Origin: Nitrospinota bacterium
GTDB taxonomy: Bacteria > Nitrospinota > Nitrospinia > UBA9942
Assembly: GCA_016234205.1 (NCBI GenBank)
Contig: JACRGN010000219.1
Coordinates: 1 to 18,734 of the forward strand
DNA: 18,734 nt
Reading direction: 5' to 3'
In this document: positions 1 to 7,548 of the stretch, in pieces
How positions within the stretch are numbered: the first letter of the stretch is position 1
Layout of the letters: every line of letters begins with the position of its first letter
Notes under the pieces: model-generated
The model's database searches: none
The model's input: only the letters and a program-made list of their open reading frames with translations
Told to the model about the DNA's origin: nothing
Translations under genes and position numbers: made by a program

Positions 1-334
1 CCATATTGCAATCTGCCTTTATCTTATTAATTCCCTGTCTATGTTCGGAATGATGGGTGTCTCCCCTGTGGTCATGGAGCATCTGGTTATCACTATGGCG
101 CGCCATATGGACACCATTATCAGTTATACAGACATCCCCGCCGCCTGATGCCTTGCTTACAGGCATGACTAAATTAAGATGGGCTACGATGAAGAGAATA
201 AAGATTGATGATAGTTTTGAAAATTTCACTTGCTTCACCTTAAGGCATATTATGCCTTTTATTTATCAAATTAAATATCTTATGTCAAGGACAAAATCTC
301 TGACAAAATCTCTGAGAGCTTCATTTAAAAATAT
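1..334. other. Region upstream of mreB, largely non-coding
   Basis: No recognisable gene. A frame open from the window edge ends with TGA at 146-148; its 48 codons are hydrophobic and Met-rich and could be the 3' end of a CDS that begins outside the window, but I recognise no family. The opposite strand is also open here (about 55 codons from the edge to near 168), so coding direction is undecided. A longer open frame at 57-401 has no ribosome-binding site, has an unnatural composition and runs through the mreB promoter, so I treat it as chance. After about 180 the sequence is AT-rich and looks intergenic. Confidence 0.4.
242..264 (+). terminator. Terminator-like hairpin ahead of mreB
   Basis: AAGGCAT (242-248) pairs with ATGCCTT (252-258) across a 3-nt loop, and the hairpin is followed by a T-rich run. 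The stem is short and only moderately GC-rich, so it may be a weak intrinsic terminator for whatever lies upstream. It separates that gene from the mreB promoter. Confidence 0.4.
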
Positions 335-364
335 TTCGGCAGTAAAGAAAAAATATGCTATAAT
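335..364 (+). promoter_or_regulatory. Extended -10 promoter of the mreB operon
   Basis: A perfect TATAAT at 359-364 is preceded by TGC (356-358), which is the extended -10 pattern. The -35 is poor (TTCGGC at 335-340, 18-bp spacer), as is usual for extended -10 promoters. It lies 54 bp upstream of the mreB start and is the best promoter candidate for the five-gene operon. Confidence 0.55.
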
Positions 365-418
365 TATTTCATTTTGGATGGCTTCTTGGTCTAATAATTA
401 AAATAAGGAGATTACGCG

Positions 419-1441
419 ATGATATTTGATTCAATCTTAGGTCTTTTTTCAAATGATTTAGCTGTTGATTTAGGGACTGCAAATACAGTTGTTTTTGTGA
501 AGGGGAAAGGTATTGTATTGAGAGAGCCTTCGGTTGTGGCCATACACAATGAAAGTAAAGAGGTAATTGCAGTAGGGTCAGAGGCAAAACAGATGCTCGG
601 AAGGACACCAGGAAATATAGTGGCGATTAGGCCTATGAGGGATGGTGTCATAGCAAATTTTGAGGTTACTGAGGCGATGATAAAGTATTTTATAAGAAAG
701 GTGCACAATAGGAAAACCCTCGTGAGGCCTCGTGTTGTAATCGGTGTTCCATCAGGTATAACACAGGTTGAAAAGAGGGCTGTCAGGGACTCAGCTACAT
801 CTGCAGGTGCAAGAGAGGTATATCTCATGGAGGAGCCTATGGCTGCTGCAATTGGTGTCGGACTCCCCATCTCAAGCCCTACAGGGAATATGATAGTGGA
901 TATCGGGGGCGGGACGACTGAGGTGGCGGTGATTTCACTCTCAGGTATTGTTTACAGCAGGTCTGTCCGGGTTGCCGGGGATGAAATGGATGAGGCAATA
1001 ATAAATTACATAAAGAGAAAATATAACCTGCTTATAGGCGAGAGGACTGCTGAGGAGATAAAGATAAGGATAGGCTCTGCATATCCTTTGGAGGAAAAGC
1101 AGGAGTTGGAGGTAAAGGGCAGGGACCTTGTGGCTGGTATTCCAAAGGTACTTATTATAAACGACGAAGAAATCAGGGAGGCATTAAGAGAGCCTGTTAG
1201 TACAATAGTTGAGACGGTTAAAATAGCCCTTGAGAGGACACCGCCTGAATTGGCTGCGGATATTGTTGATAAAGGGATAGTGATGGCTGGAGGCAGTTCC
1301 ATGCTTAAGGGGCTTGATTTATTGTTAAGGGAAGAAACAGGTTTGCCTATTATTTTGGCTGAAGACCCTCTATCTGCCGTTGCACTCGGGACAGGGAAGG
1401 CTTTGGATGAACTGGAGCTTTTAAAGAAGGTATCAATTTAA
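419..1441 (+). CDS. mreB: Rod shape-determining protein MreB
   Basis: Bacterial actin homologue that forms membrane-associated filaments and guides the cell-wall elongation machinery. It has 340 residues, the usual family length. The actin/Hsp70 ATPase motifs are visible: phosphate 1 DLGTANT at residues 17-23, phosphate 2 DIGGGTTE at 161-168, and a C-terminal adenosine motif (GIVMAGGSSMLKG). The N-terminus MIFDSILGLFSNDLAVDLG is typical and includes a short hydrophobic stretch that could help membrane contact. The ATG at 419 follows GGAG at 407-410 with good spacing. It is the first gene of mreB-mreC-mreD-mrdA-rodA, and mreC starts only 6 bp after its stop. Nothing looks damaged. Confidence 0.98.
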   Translation: MIFDSILGLFSNDLAVDLGTANTVVFVKGKGIVLREPSVVAIHNESKEVIAVGSEAKQMLGRTPGNIVAIRPMRDGVIANFEVTEAMIKYFIRKVHNRKTLVRPRVVIGVPSGITQVEKRAVRDSATSAGAREVYLMEEPMAAAIGVGLPISSPTGNMIVDIGGGTTEVAVISLSGIVYSRSVRVAGDEMDEAIINYIKRKYNLLIGERTAEEIKIRIGSAYPLEEKQELEVKGRDLVAGIPKVLIINDEEIREALREPVSTIVETVKIALERTPPELAADIVDKGIVMAGGSSMLKGLDLLLREETGLPIILAEDPLSAVALGTGKALDELELLKKVSI

Positions 1442-1447
1442 AAGCTG

Positions 1448-2287
1448 ATGTTAAAAAAAGATTCAAAAAAGAGGCATGGAATAATTGTAGTTGCAACCCT
1501 CCTCTTAATATCATTTCTATTTCTGACTGCCAATATCAAATTTTGGCAGACCCCTTCATTTGTTGAATCAATAGTCATTGCAGTTATATCACCCTTCCAG
1601 GAATTAGTTTCAAAGACTATCAATGGCACTGCCCGTGTATGGAACAATTACATTTCTCTTATTGATACACAGGAGGAAAATTATCAACTAAGGAGGGAGA
1701 TTGAAAAACTGAAGTTTCAGAATAATACCCTTGTAGAAAAACTTAACAGCGTTAATAGATTGGGTAAACTATCTGATTTTGTCAACACATCCGATCTGAA
1801 TCTTATCCCTGCTGATATTGTTGGGTTTGATTCAACCGGCTGGGCAAAGATGATTATGATAAATAAGGGGTTGAATAATTCTGTAAGGAAAGATATGGCA
1901 GTGGTTACATACAATGGACTGATCGGCAGGGTAGTCCAGTCAACATCAAAATATTCAAAGGTGCTTTTGATAACCGACCCGAGGAGTGCTGTAGATGCCG
2001 TGATACAGAGAAGCCGCGACAGGGGGGTAGTGGTAGGGAATAATAAAGGCATATTAGAGATGAAGTATCTGTCAATAGATTCGGATGTAAGAGAGGGTGA
2101 CATTGTGATATCTTCAGGGCTTGGAGGTATTTATCAGAAGGGGTTTATGATAGGAACGGTCAGCAGGGTTTATGAAAAAAAGACAGGCCTCTTTCGTCAA
2201 GTGGATATTACCCCTGCAGAGGATGTTTCAAGGACAGAAGAATTATTAGTGCTTGTTAGTCCATTTGACAAGCCGGAAATAAAATGA
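1448..2287 (+). CDS. mreC: Rod shape-determining protein MreC
   Basis: Inner-membrane protein whose periplasmic part is known to bind and activate PBP2 in the elongasome. It has 279 residues, normal for the family. A short basic N-terminus is followed by one membrane helix at about residues 11-29, a coiled-coil segment at about 75-105, and then the paired beta-barrel domain. Recognisable MreC patterns include the GLIGRV stretch, the DPRSAVDA segment and a late GLGGIYQKGFMIGTV segment. The ATG at 1448 lacks a convincing Shine-Dalgarno but lies 6 bp after the mreB stop, so translational coupling is likely. The stop is followed at once by a palindromic repeat that separates it from mreD. Confidence 0.95.
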   Translation: MLKKDSKKRHGIIVVATLLLISFLFLTANIKFWQTPSFVESIVIAVISPFQELVSKTINGTARVWNNYISLIDTQEENYQLRREIEKLKFQNNTLVEKLNSVNRLGKLSDFVNTSDLNLIPADIVGFDSTGWAKMIMINKGLNNSVRKDMAVVTYNGLIGRVVQSTSKYSKVLLITDPRSAVDAVIQRSRDRGVVVGNNKGILEMKYLSIDSDVREGDIVISSGLGGIYQKGFMIGTVSRVYEKKTGLFRQVDITPAEDVSRTEELLVLVSPFDKPEIK

Positions 2288-2294
2288 GAGGGGG

Positions 2295-2370
2295 CAAGGA
2301 TTCGAGGGTTAGAGGGTTCAAGTAAAAAGACAATCTACTTGACCACTGGACCCCTTGAACCCTTTATTTT
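2295..2370. repeat. Imperfect palindromic repeat between mreC and mreD (copy A)
   Basis: The arms 2295-2324 and 2336-2365 are reverse complements at 22 of 30 positions, with an 11-nt loop. They consist of GGGTTCAAG/CTTGAACCC-like blocks. The right arm contains CCTTGAACCCTTTAT (2353-2367), which recurs exactly at 4893-4907 just before rodA. It fills nearly the whole mreC-mreD gap and ends about 6 bp before the mreD ATG, leaving no Shine-Dalgarno. Confidence 0.8.
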
Positions 2371-2376
2371 TTAAAT

Positions 2377-2883
2377 ATGTTTATTCTATCTGTGGCATTT
2401 CTTGGAATAGTCATATTCCTTTTAGAAACTGTTGTGATAGACCTTTTTACTATAGGGGGAATCAAGCCTGATTTTATTCTTATAGTTGCTATCTACAGCG
2501 GGCTATTCTTAAATAAAAACAGCGCTGCAGGCATTGGATTCGTATTTGGACTTATTCAGGATGCCCTTTCATTTAAGTTGATGGGGGTGAATTCCCTTTC
2601 CAAATGTTTAATCGGATTTTCTATAGGCAGTTTAAGAGAGAAGATTTTAGGTGAAGACCTGCTTGTGCAGTATTTATTTACATTCATGGCTACATTTTTA
2701 AATGGAATAATCTTTTTGCTTGTTTTGAAGGGGCTTTTGTCAATGGAGATAGAGACATTAAGCTTTTTCTGGTCAGTTTTAATTCAGGGGATATATAACT
2801 CCCTGCTTGCGCCCCCCATATTTTTACTGCTGAATAAAATAAGAAGACTGTACTACAAAAATCCGGTTTTTTATAAATTATGA
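2377..2883 (+). CDS. mreD: Rod shape-determining protein MreD
   Basis: Small polytopic inner-membrane protein of the elongasome, recognised by its position after mreC and by its sequence. It has 168 residues, typical of MreD, and is almost entirely hydrophobic with about five membrane segments. The GIKPDFILIVAIYSGLF stretch at about residues 29-45 and the GxxFGLIQDALSFKLMGVNSL region are characteristic. The ATG at 2377 has no visible Shine-Dalgarno because a palindromic repeat ends directly upstream. Its TGA at 2881-2883 abuts an element complementary to the ribosome-binding region of mrdA. Confidence 0.93.
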   Translation: MFILSVAFLGIVIFLLETVVIDLFTIGGIKPDFILIVAIYSGLFLNKNSAAGIGFVFGLIQDALSFKLMGVNSLSKCLIGFSIGSLREKILGEDLLVQYLFTFMATFLNGIIFLLVLKGLLSMEIETLSFFWSVLIQGIYNSLLAPPIFLLLNKIRRLYYKNPVFYKL

Positions 2884-3020
2884 ACCCGGTTAGACCTAAT
2901 TGAATTTACACTTATGTTCTAAAAAGTAAAAGAGAAGGAGGTCTAACTGGGTGAAAGATATTTAAAAACTGGAATGGGTAAGAGGTACTTGAAAAGTCGT
3001 TTGAAAGGAGGTCTAACTGG
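2884..3020 (+). promoter_or_regulatory. mrdA leader: duplicated ribosome-binding/start region plus anti-Shine-Dalgarno
   Basis: A 21-nt block containing AAGGAGGTCTAACTGGGTG occurs twice, at 2935-2955 and 3005-3025, 70 nt apart. The second copy supplies the Shine-Dalgarno and GTG start of mrdA. The first copy has its own GTG at 2951, which opens a 4-codon reading frame ending at TAA (2963-2965). ACCCGGTTAGACCT at 2884-2897, directly after the mreD stop, is complementary to both copies (14 pairs, one of them G-U). One anti-Shine-Dalgarno can therefore mask either start. A ribosome terminating at mreD would cover it, which suggests translational coupling. The mechanism is inference. Confidence 0.6.
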
Positions 3021-4898
3021 GTGAAGATAGGCGGTCTGGAACGAAATTTTTCAGAGGAAATCAAGGTCAGGATGCTTGTATTTACGCTGTTTATAGCGGT
3101 CTCTTTTTCATTTCTCATTTTAAGATTATGGTATCTACAGGTAATAAAATCTGATGAGTTGAAACTACAGGCTGAGAATAACAGGATGAGAATAGTTCCA
3201 CTCAAGGCTTACAGGGGGAAGATATTTGACAGGAATGGGAGGGAGATCATAAGCAATCGCCCTTCGTTTAATCTCTCTATAATTCCAGAATACATTAAGG
3301 ATCTGGATAAGATTTTGCCTCTGATAGCATCAAGTGTAAAGGTTGATGCTGAGAAGATCAAGAGGTACATCAAGAATAGCTCCGCACCTTTTCAATCTGT
3401 TGTGATAAAAAAAGATATAAGCTGGGATGAAGTTGCGTTTATAGAAGAACACAATTTAGACCTGGCGGGCGTGTTTCTTGAAATAGAGCCGATGAGAAAT
3501 TATCTGTACGGAGAGACAGGCTCGCACATCTTTGGATACCTTGGCGAGATAACAAAGACACAATTGGAAGGGTTGAAGGTATCCGATTATCGTCTTGGTG
3601 ATTTTGTAGGGCAGTATGGTATTGAGAAGAAATATGAATCTATTCTGAAGGGAAAGAGGGGGAGCAAGTATATTGAGGTGGATGTTGCCGGAAGGGAACT
3701 GAAGGTCTTTAAGCAGGTTGACCCTGATTTTGGTTATAACCTTTATCTTACAATTGATATTGAGCTCCAAAAGGAGGCGGAGAGGCTGTTTGAGGGGAAG
3801 AATGGTGCAGTGGTTGCAATTGACCCGAAAGATGGGAGTATTCTTGCCATGGTCAGTAAGCCATCCTTTGACCCAAACCTGTTTGCCGGGGGCGTATCTA
3901 AGACATACTGGTCAAATATCATCAACGATGCCTATAAACCTTTACAGAACAGGGCAATTCAGGGACAATACCCTCCGGGCTCAGTGTTTAAAATTGTAAC
4001 TGCTGCGGCAGGTCTTGAGGAGGGGGTTATTTCGCCTGCTTCCACTATTGACTGCCATGGTTATTTTAAATTAGGAAAGAAGAATTACAGATGCTGGAGA
4101 AAGGGAGGGCATGGCAGGATGGATTTGAGAAATGCAATCATACAATCCTGTGATGTGTACTTTTATACTGTTGGCTTCCGACTGGGTATAGACAGATTGT
4201 CCCGCTATGCATTTGGTTTTGGATTGGGGAGTCCAACTGATGTTGATTTGGAAGGAGAAAAGACAGGTTTGATACCGACTGAGGAGTGGAAGGAGAGTGT
4301 AAAGGGAGAACCGTGGATACTTGGTGAGACTGTATCTGCATCTATAGGGCAGGGTTTTGATCTTGTCACTCCCATACAGATGGCAAATATGCTTGCGGCA
4401 GTTGCAAATGGGGGGACACTTTATAAACCAAAGATAATTTGGAAGGCAGAGACTACCGATGAAAAACTGATTAAAGAATCTAATTCTAAAATTAAAGGGA
4501 ATCTGTCAGTAAGTCAGAAAACGCTTGATATAATAAAAGATGCACTTTACGGAGTGGTAACTGACCAGAGAGGAACCGGGAGGGCATCTAATATTAAGGG
4601 GATAGAGGTGGCGGGAAAGACAGGAACGGCACAGGTAATAAAGATGCCAGAAATGGAAGATAAGAAGGATGAAGAAATTCCTTATGAGTTCAGGGACCAT
4701 GCATGGTTTGCAGCTTTTGCACCTTATGAAAATCCGATGATTGCTGTTGCTGTTTTGGTGGAGCATGGCGGTCATGGCGGCTCTGTTGCTGCCCCGATTG
4801 CAGGAAAACTGATAAAGAGTTACATTGAAAAGGAGTTAAGGAGCCAAGGGGTCGAGGGGGCAAGGGAAAACAGAAAACTTGAACACTTGAATCCTTGA
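3021..4898 (+). CDS. mrdA: Penicillin-binding protein 2 (peptidoglycan DD-transpeptidase)
   Basis: Class B PBP that cross-links peptidoglycan during side-wall elongation, working with RodA, MreC and MreD at the inner membrane. It has 625 residues, as expected. There is one N-terminal membrane anchor (about 17-36), then the PBP dimerisation/pedestal domain (about 55-230), then the transpeptidase domain. The catalytic motifs are intact: SVFK at 321-324 (nucleophile Ser321), SCD at 376-378 and KTG at 533-535. Start choice: GTG at 3021, with AAGGAGGT 8 nt upstream. The last 20 or so residues are basic and low in complexity and are encoded by a palindromic repeat shared with the mreC-mreD gap; the stop lies inside that repeat. 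rodA follows 13 bp later. Confidence 0.97.
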   Translation: MKIGGLERNFSEEIKVRMLVFTLFIAVSFSFLILRLWYLQVIKSDELKLQAENNRMRIVPLKAYRGKIFDRNGREIISNRPSFNLSIIPEYIKDLDKILPLIASSVKVDAEKIKRYIKNSSAPFQSVVIKKDISWDEVAFIEEHNLDLAGVFLEIEPMRNYLYGETGSHIFGYLGEITKTQLEGLKVSDYRLGDFVGQYGIEKKYESILKGKRGSKYIEVDVAGRELKVFKQVDPDFGYNLYLTIDIELQKEAERLFEGKNGAVVAIDPKDGSILAMVSKPSFDPNLFAGGVSKTYWSNIINDAYKPLQNRAIQGQYPPGSVFKIVTAAAGLEEGVISPASTIDCHGYFKLGKKNYRCWRKGGHGRMDLRNAIIQSCDVYFYTVGFRLGIDRLSRYAFGFGLGSPTDVDLEGEKTGLIPTEEWKESVKGEPWILGETVSASIGQGFDLVTPIQMANMLAAVANGGTLYKPKIIWKAETTDEKLIKESNSKIKGNLSVSQKTLDIIKDALYGVVTDQRGTGRASNIKGIEVAGKTGTAQVIKMPEMEDKKDEEIPYEFRDHAWFAAFAPYENPMIAVAVLVEHGGHGGSVAAPIAGKLIKSYIEKELRSQGVEGARENRKLEHLNP

Positions 4899-4907
4899 AC
4901 CCTTTAT
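4838..4907. repeat. Imperfect palindromic repeat over the mrdA 3' end (copy B)
   Basis: The arms 4838-4864 and 4878-4904 are imperfect reverse complements (18 of 27 positions). It belongs to the same family as the repeat at 2295-2370, sharing CCTTGAACCCTTTAT exactly at 4893-4907. It encodes the PBP2 C-terminal tail and its stop codon, and ends 4 bp before the rodA ATG. Confidence 0.7.
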
Positions 4908-4911
4908 ACTA

Positions 4912-6030
4912 ATGAATAACAAACCTATTTTCAAATATCAGATTATTTCAAATTTTGACTGGGTAATCTTCGGGCTTACTATCATTATTTCTATCGTTGG
5001 CATTTTTACAATATACAGTACAGGGGGAGGGAGTGGGGGGGAACCCAGCAGGATATACATAAAACAGATATACTGGATATTATATGGATTGATGGCTATG
5101 CTGCTAATATTATTTATTGACTATCATTCTCTTGAGAAGCTTGCCTACATTCTATACTTTATGATTATAGTGGTGCTTATAATGGTGGCGGTATCAGGGA
5201 AGACTGTTTCAGGTGCCCGCAGATGGCTTTCATTTGCACAGTTTGCATTTCAACCATCTGAGCTGGCAAAAATTGTTATCATAATAACACTGGCAAGATA
5301 TTTTGATGATAAAAAGATAAGGGGTTTTTACAAAATCAGGGATTTAATAACCCCTGCAATCATTGTCCTTATTCCCGCTGTCCTGATAGCAAAACAGCCT
5401 GATTTGGGAACTGCTATGGTTATATTTTTTATATTTATTTCCATGTCATTTTTGATAGGAATAAATAGCAGGTCATTATTCATATTGGCAGGCTCTGCTA
5501 TAGTATCCCTTCCATTCTTGTGGCACTTCATGAAGGATTATCAGAAGGACAGGATACTGACCCTCATAAATCCGCAGGCAGACCCCCTTGGCAGAGGCTA
5601 TCATATAATTCAGTCTAAGATTGCTATAGGTTCCGGCGGATATATGGGTAAGGGTTTTATGAGCGGTACACAGAGCCAGCTAAACTTCCTCCCTGAGAAA
5701 CATACAGATTTTATATTCTCGGTATTTGCCGAAGAGATGGGATTTATAGGTGCATTGCTGCTGATTATGCTTTATATAATTCTCATAATTAGAGGGATAG
5801 ATGTTGTATATCATGCAAGGGACAGGTCAGGTTCACTGATGGCTGGGGGTGTAGTCTCAATGCTGGCATTTCACATGATATTCAATATAGGAATGACCAC
5901 AGGTATGTTTCCTGTTGTGGGAATACCACTGCCCTTAATGAGTTATGGCGGTTCATACCTTGTCACGACATTTATATCTATAGGTCTCCTCTTGAATATA
6001 AAGATGAGAAGATTTGTAGATATGGGATGA
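4912..6030 (+). CDS. rodA: Rod shape-determining protein RodA (SEDS peptidoglycan glycosyltransferase)
   Basis: Polytopic SEDS-family glycosyltransferase that polymerises lipid II into glycan strands for lateral wall growth, paired with PBP2. It has 372 residues with about ten membrane helices. Family signatures are SGARRWL at 100-106, QPSELAK at 114-120, KQPDLGT at 161-167, the extracellular EKHTDF segment containing the conserved catalytic Asp (D266 here), and the C-terminal block NIGMTTGMFPVVGIPLP from 325, followed by SYGGS. The RodA rather than FtsW assignment rests on the operon context and on PEKHTDFIF. The ATG at 4912 has no clear Shine-Dalgarno, because repeat copy B ends 4 bp before it. 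It is the last gene of the operon and converges with the minus-strand Rsm22-like gene. Confidence 0.96.
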   Translation: MNNKPIFKYQIISNFDWVIFGLTIIISIVGIFTIYSTGGGSGGEPSRIYIKQIYWILYGLMAMLLILFIDYHSLEKLAYILYFMIIVVLIMVAVSGKTVSGARRWLSFAQFAFQPSELAKIVIIITLARYFDDKKIRGFYKIRDLITPAIIVLIPAVLIAKQPDLGTAMVIFFIFISMSFLIGINSRSLFILAGSAIVSLPFLWHFMKDYQKDRILTLINPQADPLGRGYHIIQSKIAIGSGGYMGKGFMSGTQSQLNFLPEKHTDFIFSVFAEEMGFIGALLLIMLYIILIIRGIDVVYHARDRSGSLMAGGVVSMLAFHMIFNIGMTTGMFPVVGIPLPLMSYGGSYLVTTFISIGLLLNIKMRRFVDMG

Positions 6031-6050
6031 CAAAAGATGTATAGGAAAAT

Positions 6051-6130
6051 ATCCGCAGATTTCGCAGATTACCGCAGATTAAAACAAAATATTTTTTTAA
6101 AAATCTGTGTAATCTGCGTAATCTGCGGAT
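6051..6130. repeat. Long inverted repeat between convergent genes (terminator-like)
   Basis: The left arm at 6051-6080 and right arm at 6102-6130 are nearly perfect reverse complements. Each is built of three CGCAGATT-type sub-repeats (ATCCGCAGATT as the outer unit). The AT-rich loop holds a T7 run at 6092-6098. It lies between the rodA stop and the stop of the minus-strand methyltransferase, where it could act as a bidirectional terminator. The sub-repeat structure marks it as a dispersed repeat and not a simple terminator. Confidence 0.75.
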
Positions 6131-6133
6131 TAA

Positions 6134-7417
6134 TCAAGTCTTTGTTCTTAGTGATACTGTTGTTCCTTTATCTATCTTAAATCTATTGTCTTCATCAATA
6201 AGGTCTCTGAAGGAGACAATATCACCCCTCTTAAGTTTTTGAAACTGTATGTTTGATGGGGTCTTATCTTTATCAAGCCTTGTAATCAACCGTCTCCCTC
6301 CGATGCCGCAGATGTAAAATTCTAACTTGCCTTTAGATACAAGAGGTTCGCTGACTACCCTGTAAGAGTTCTTCTCTAATATATCTGACAATGATAGTTT
6401 ATCTTTTCTTAAGACGAGATAGGAAAACTTTAGAGAGTCCTTTCTTAATCCTGTTAGTTTATCTATTTCTTTGATGATTACAGGCGGAATCCACGGGATA
6501 TCTTCATGACACCAGTCTTTGGGGTTTGAAAGGGCAGGGCAGGGATCATCTATAAGACATGGAGAATGAATTTTAAAACCATTTTTTACAAGACTATCTC
6601 TAATCTCAAGCATCTCCCTCGTAGTCTCCCTGAGTGCAGGCTCAATAATAATGCAGCTTCCATCTGGTGTTAGAAATTTATCAATGATTGTATTTAGAAA
6701 AGAGACTCGTTCAGCATTTTTTTTCTCATCGTTATAAAATAATTCATTGAGGATATTTGAAAGGATGATAATGTCATAAGTATCTTGAGGAATAGCCCCT
6801 GCCTTTTCTATATTTATTTTAAAGGTCTTAAGAGAGGCATCTATATTAATATTTTCTGTAAACCCCGTTACACCCCCTCCTGTAAGATGGGGCATTTTTA
6901 AGGAAGATTTTAATTTCCCATTCACCCCCTGAAGGGTGGGGCATTCTGGGTGTAACGGAGTAAACAATTTAAAAAGGTCTTTGGCAATACTTAAATTTTC
7001 TGCTACCGAGTCAATAGCGGTAAATTCAAGGGATGGTCTTTTTTTCTGATTAGAAAAGAAATCCAATATTCCTAAGATTGTTGTGCCAGGACCTGAACCA
7101 AGGTCAAGTATTTTTAGCTCCTTCTTAGAAAGGATTTTCTTTGGGTGAAGGGAAAGCTCTTTTAAGGGTAAATGAATCTTATAAATGTTGGAAGGAAGAA
7201 AATAAAGAATATATGCCCTTCTCAGCCTTTTGTTATTTAGGTATTGCGGTGAAAGGATTTTCCTCTCTTTTGTGAAAAGATTGGAAAGTTCTATTATGTC
7301 TGATGCAAGTGAATTGAGTTCAGAATTTGTGAGGGATGAATATCTGTTGTCGCTAAGGTATTTTAAGAGGGTATGCTCTAAAAAGACTTTATTTGTATTG
7401 AAATGTATTTGAGGCAT
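6134..7417 (-). CDS. Rsm22-family class I SAM-dependent methyltransferase
   Basis: 427 residues. A seven-strand SAM-binding fold is shown by LDLGSGPGT at about 104-112 (motif I), by an acidic motif at AIDSVAEN and by the IIIEPAL strand at 256-262. The N-terminal YILYFLPSNIYKIHLPL and the Cys-rich PCLIDDPCPAL ... DWCHEDIPW segment (Cys287, Cys293, Cys303) match the bacterial relatives of mitochondrial Rsm22/METTL17, which associate with the ribosomal small subunit and bind an Fe-S cluster. Target and activity here are inferred. Residues 154-185 are an in-frame palindromic repeat (6865-6958) inserted between motif I and the following strands. ATG at 7417; Shine-Dalgarno weak. It is transcribed away from the accessory block and towards rodA. 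Confidence 0.8.
   Translation of the reverse strand: MPQIHFNTNKVFLEHTLLKYLSDNRYSSLTNSELNSLASDIIELSNLFTKERKILSPQYLNNKRLRRAYILYFLPSNIYKIHLPLKELSLHPKKILSKKELKILDLGSGPGTTILGILDFFSNQKKRPSLEFTAIDSVAENLSIAKDLFKLFTPLHPECPTLQGVNGKLKSSLKMPHLTGGGVTGFTENINIDASLKTFKINIEKAGAIPQDTYDIIILSNILNELFYNDEKKNAERVSFLNTIIDKFLTPDGSCIIIEPALRETTREMLEIRDSLVKNGFKIHSPCLIDDPCPALSNPKDWCHEDIPWIPPVIIKEIDKLTGLRKDSLKFSYLVLRKDKLSLSDILEKNSYRVVSEPLVSKGKLEFYICGIGGRRLITRLDKDKTPSNIQFQKLKRGDIVSFRDLIDEDNRFKIDKGTTVSLRTKT
6865..6958. repeat. Palindromic element inside the Rsm22-like coding sequence
   Basis: Exact 11-bp terminal inverted repeats CCGTTACACCC (6865-6875) and GGGTGTAACGG (6948-6958) bracket two similar sub-units, each with CACCCCCT ... 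TGGGGCATT (about 6871-6895 and 6923-6945). The reading frame of the methyltransferase stays open across the element, adding about 31 residues rich in Pro, Gly and Cys. Confidence 0.75.
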
Positions 7418-7548
7418 TTAAATAGCTTCTGAAGTTCAATCAATAGACATGACCTACCCTTGAAAGGAGTTCTTCAAGCATGAATTTAAAATCATTGCAA
7501 CTGTTTCAAAGCTTGATTGTGGGGTTTTAAAATATGGAGTCAGTTTAC

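Noticed and set aside
57..401. 114-codon open frame ahead of mreB
   Set aside because: Trp/Ser-rich, low-complexity composition, no ribosome-binding site, and it overlaps the terminator-like hairpin and the mreB promoter.
412..870. 152-codon open frame on the minus strand within mreB
   Set aside because: Lies antisense to a clear mreB with matching codon phase; similar antisense frames under mreC, purD, rplU and obgE were rejected for the same reason.
7480..7530. Short plus-strand reading frame with a GGAG-type site between the methyltransferase and the SNIPE-like gene
   Set aside because: Only 16 codons, antisense to the surrounding genes, and with no recognisable sequence.
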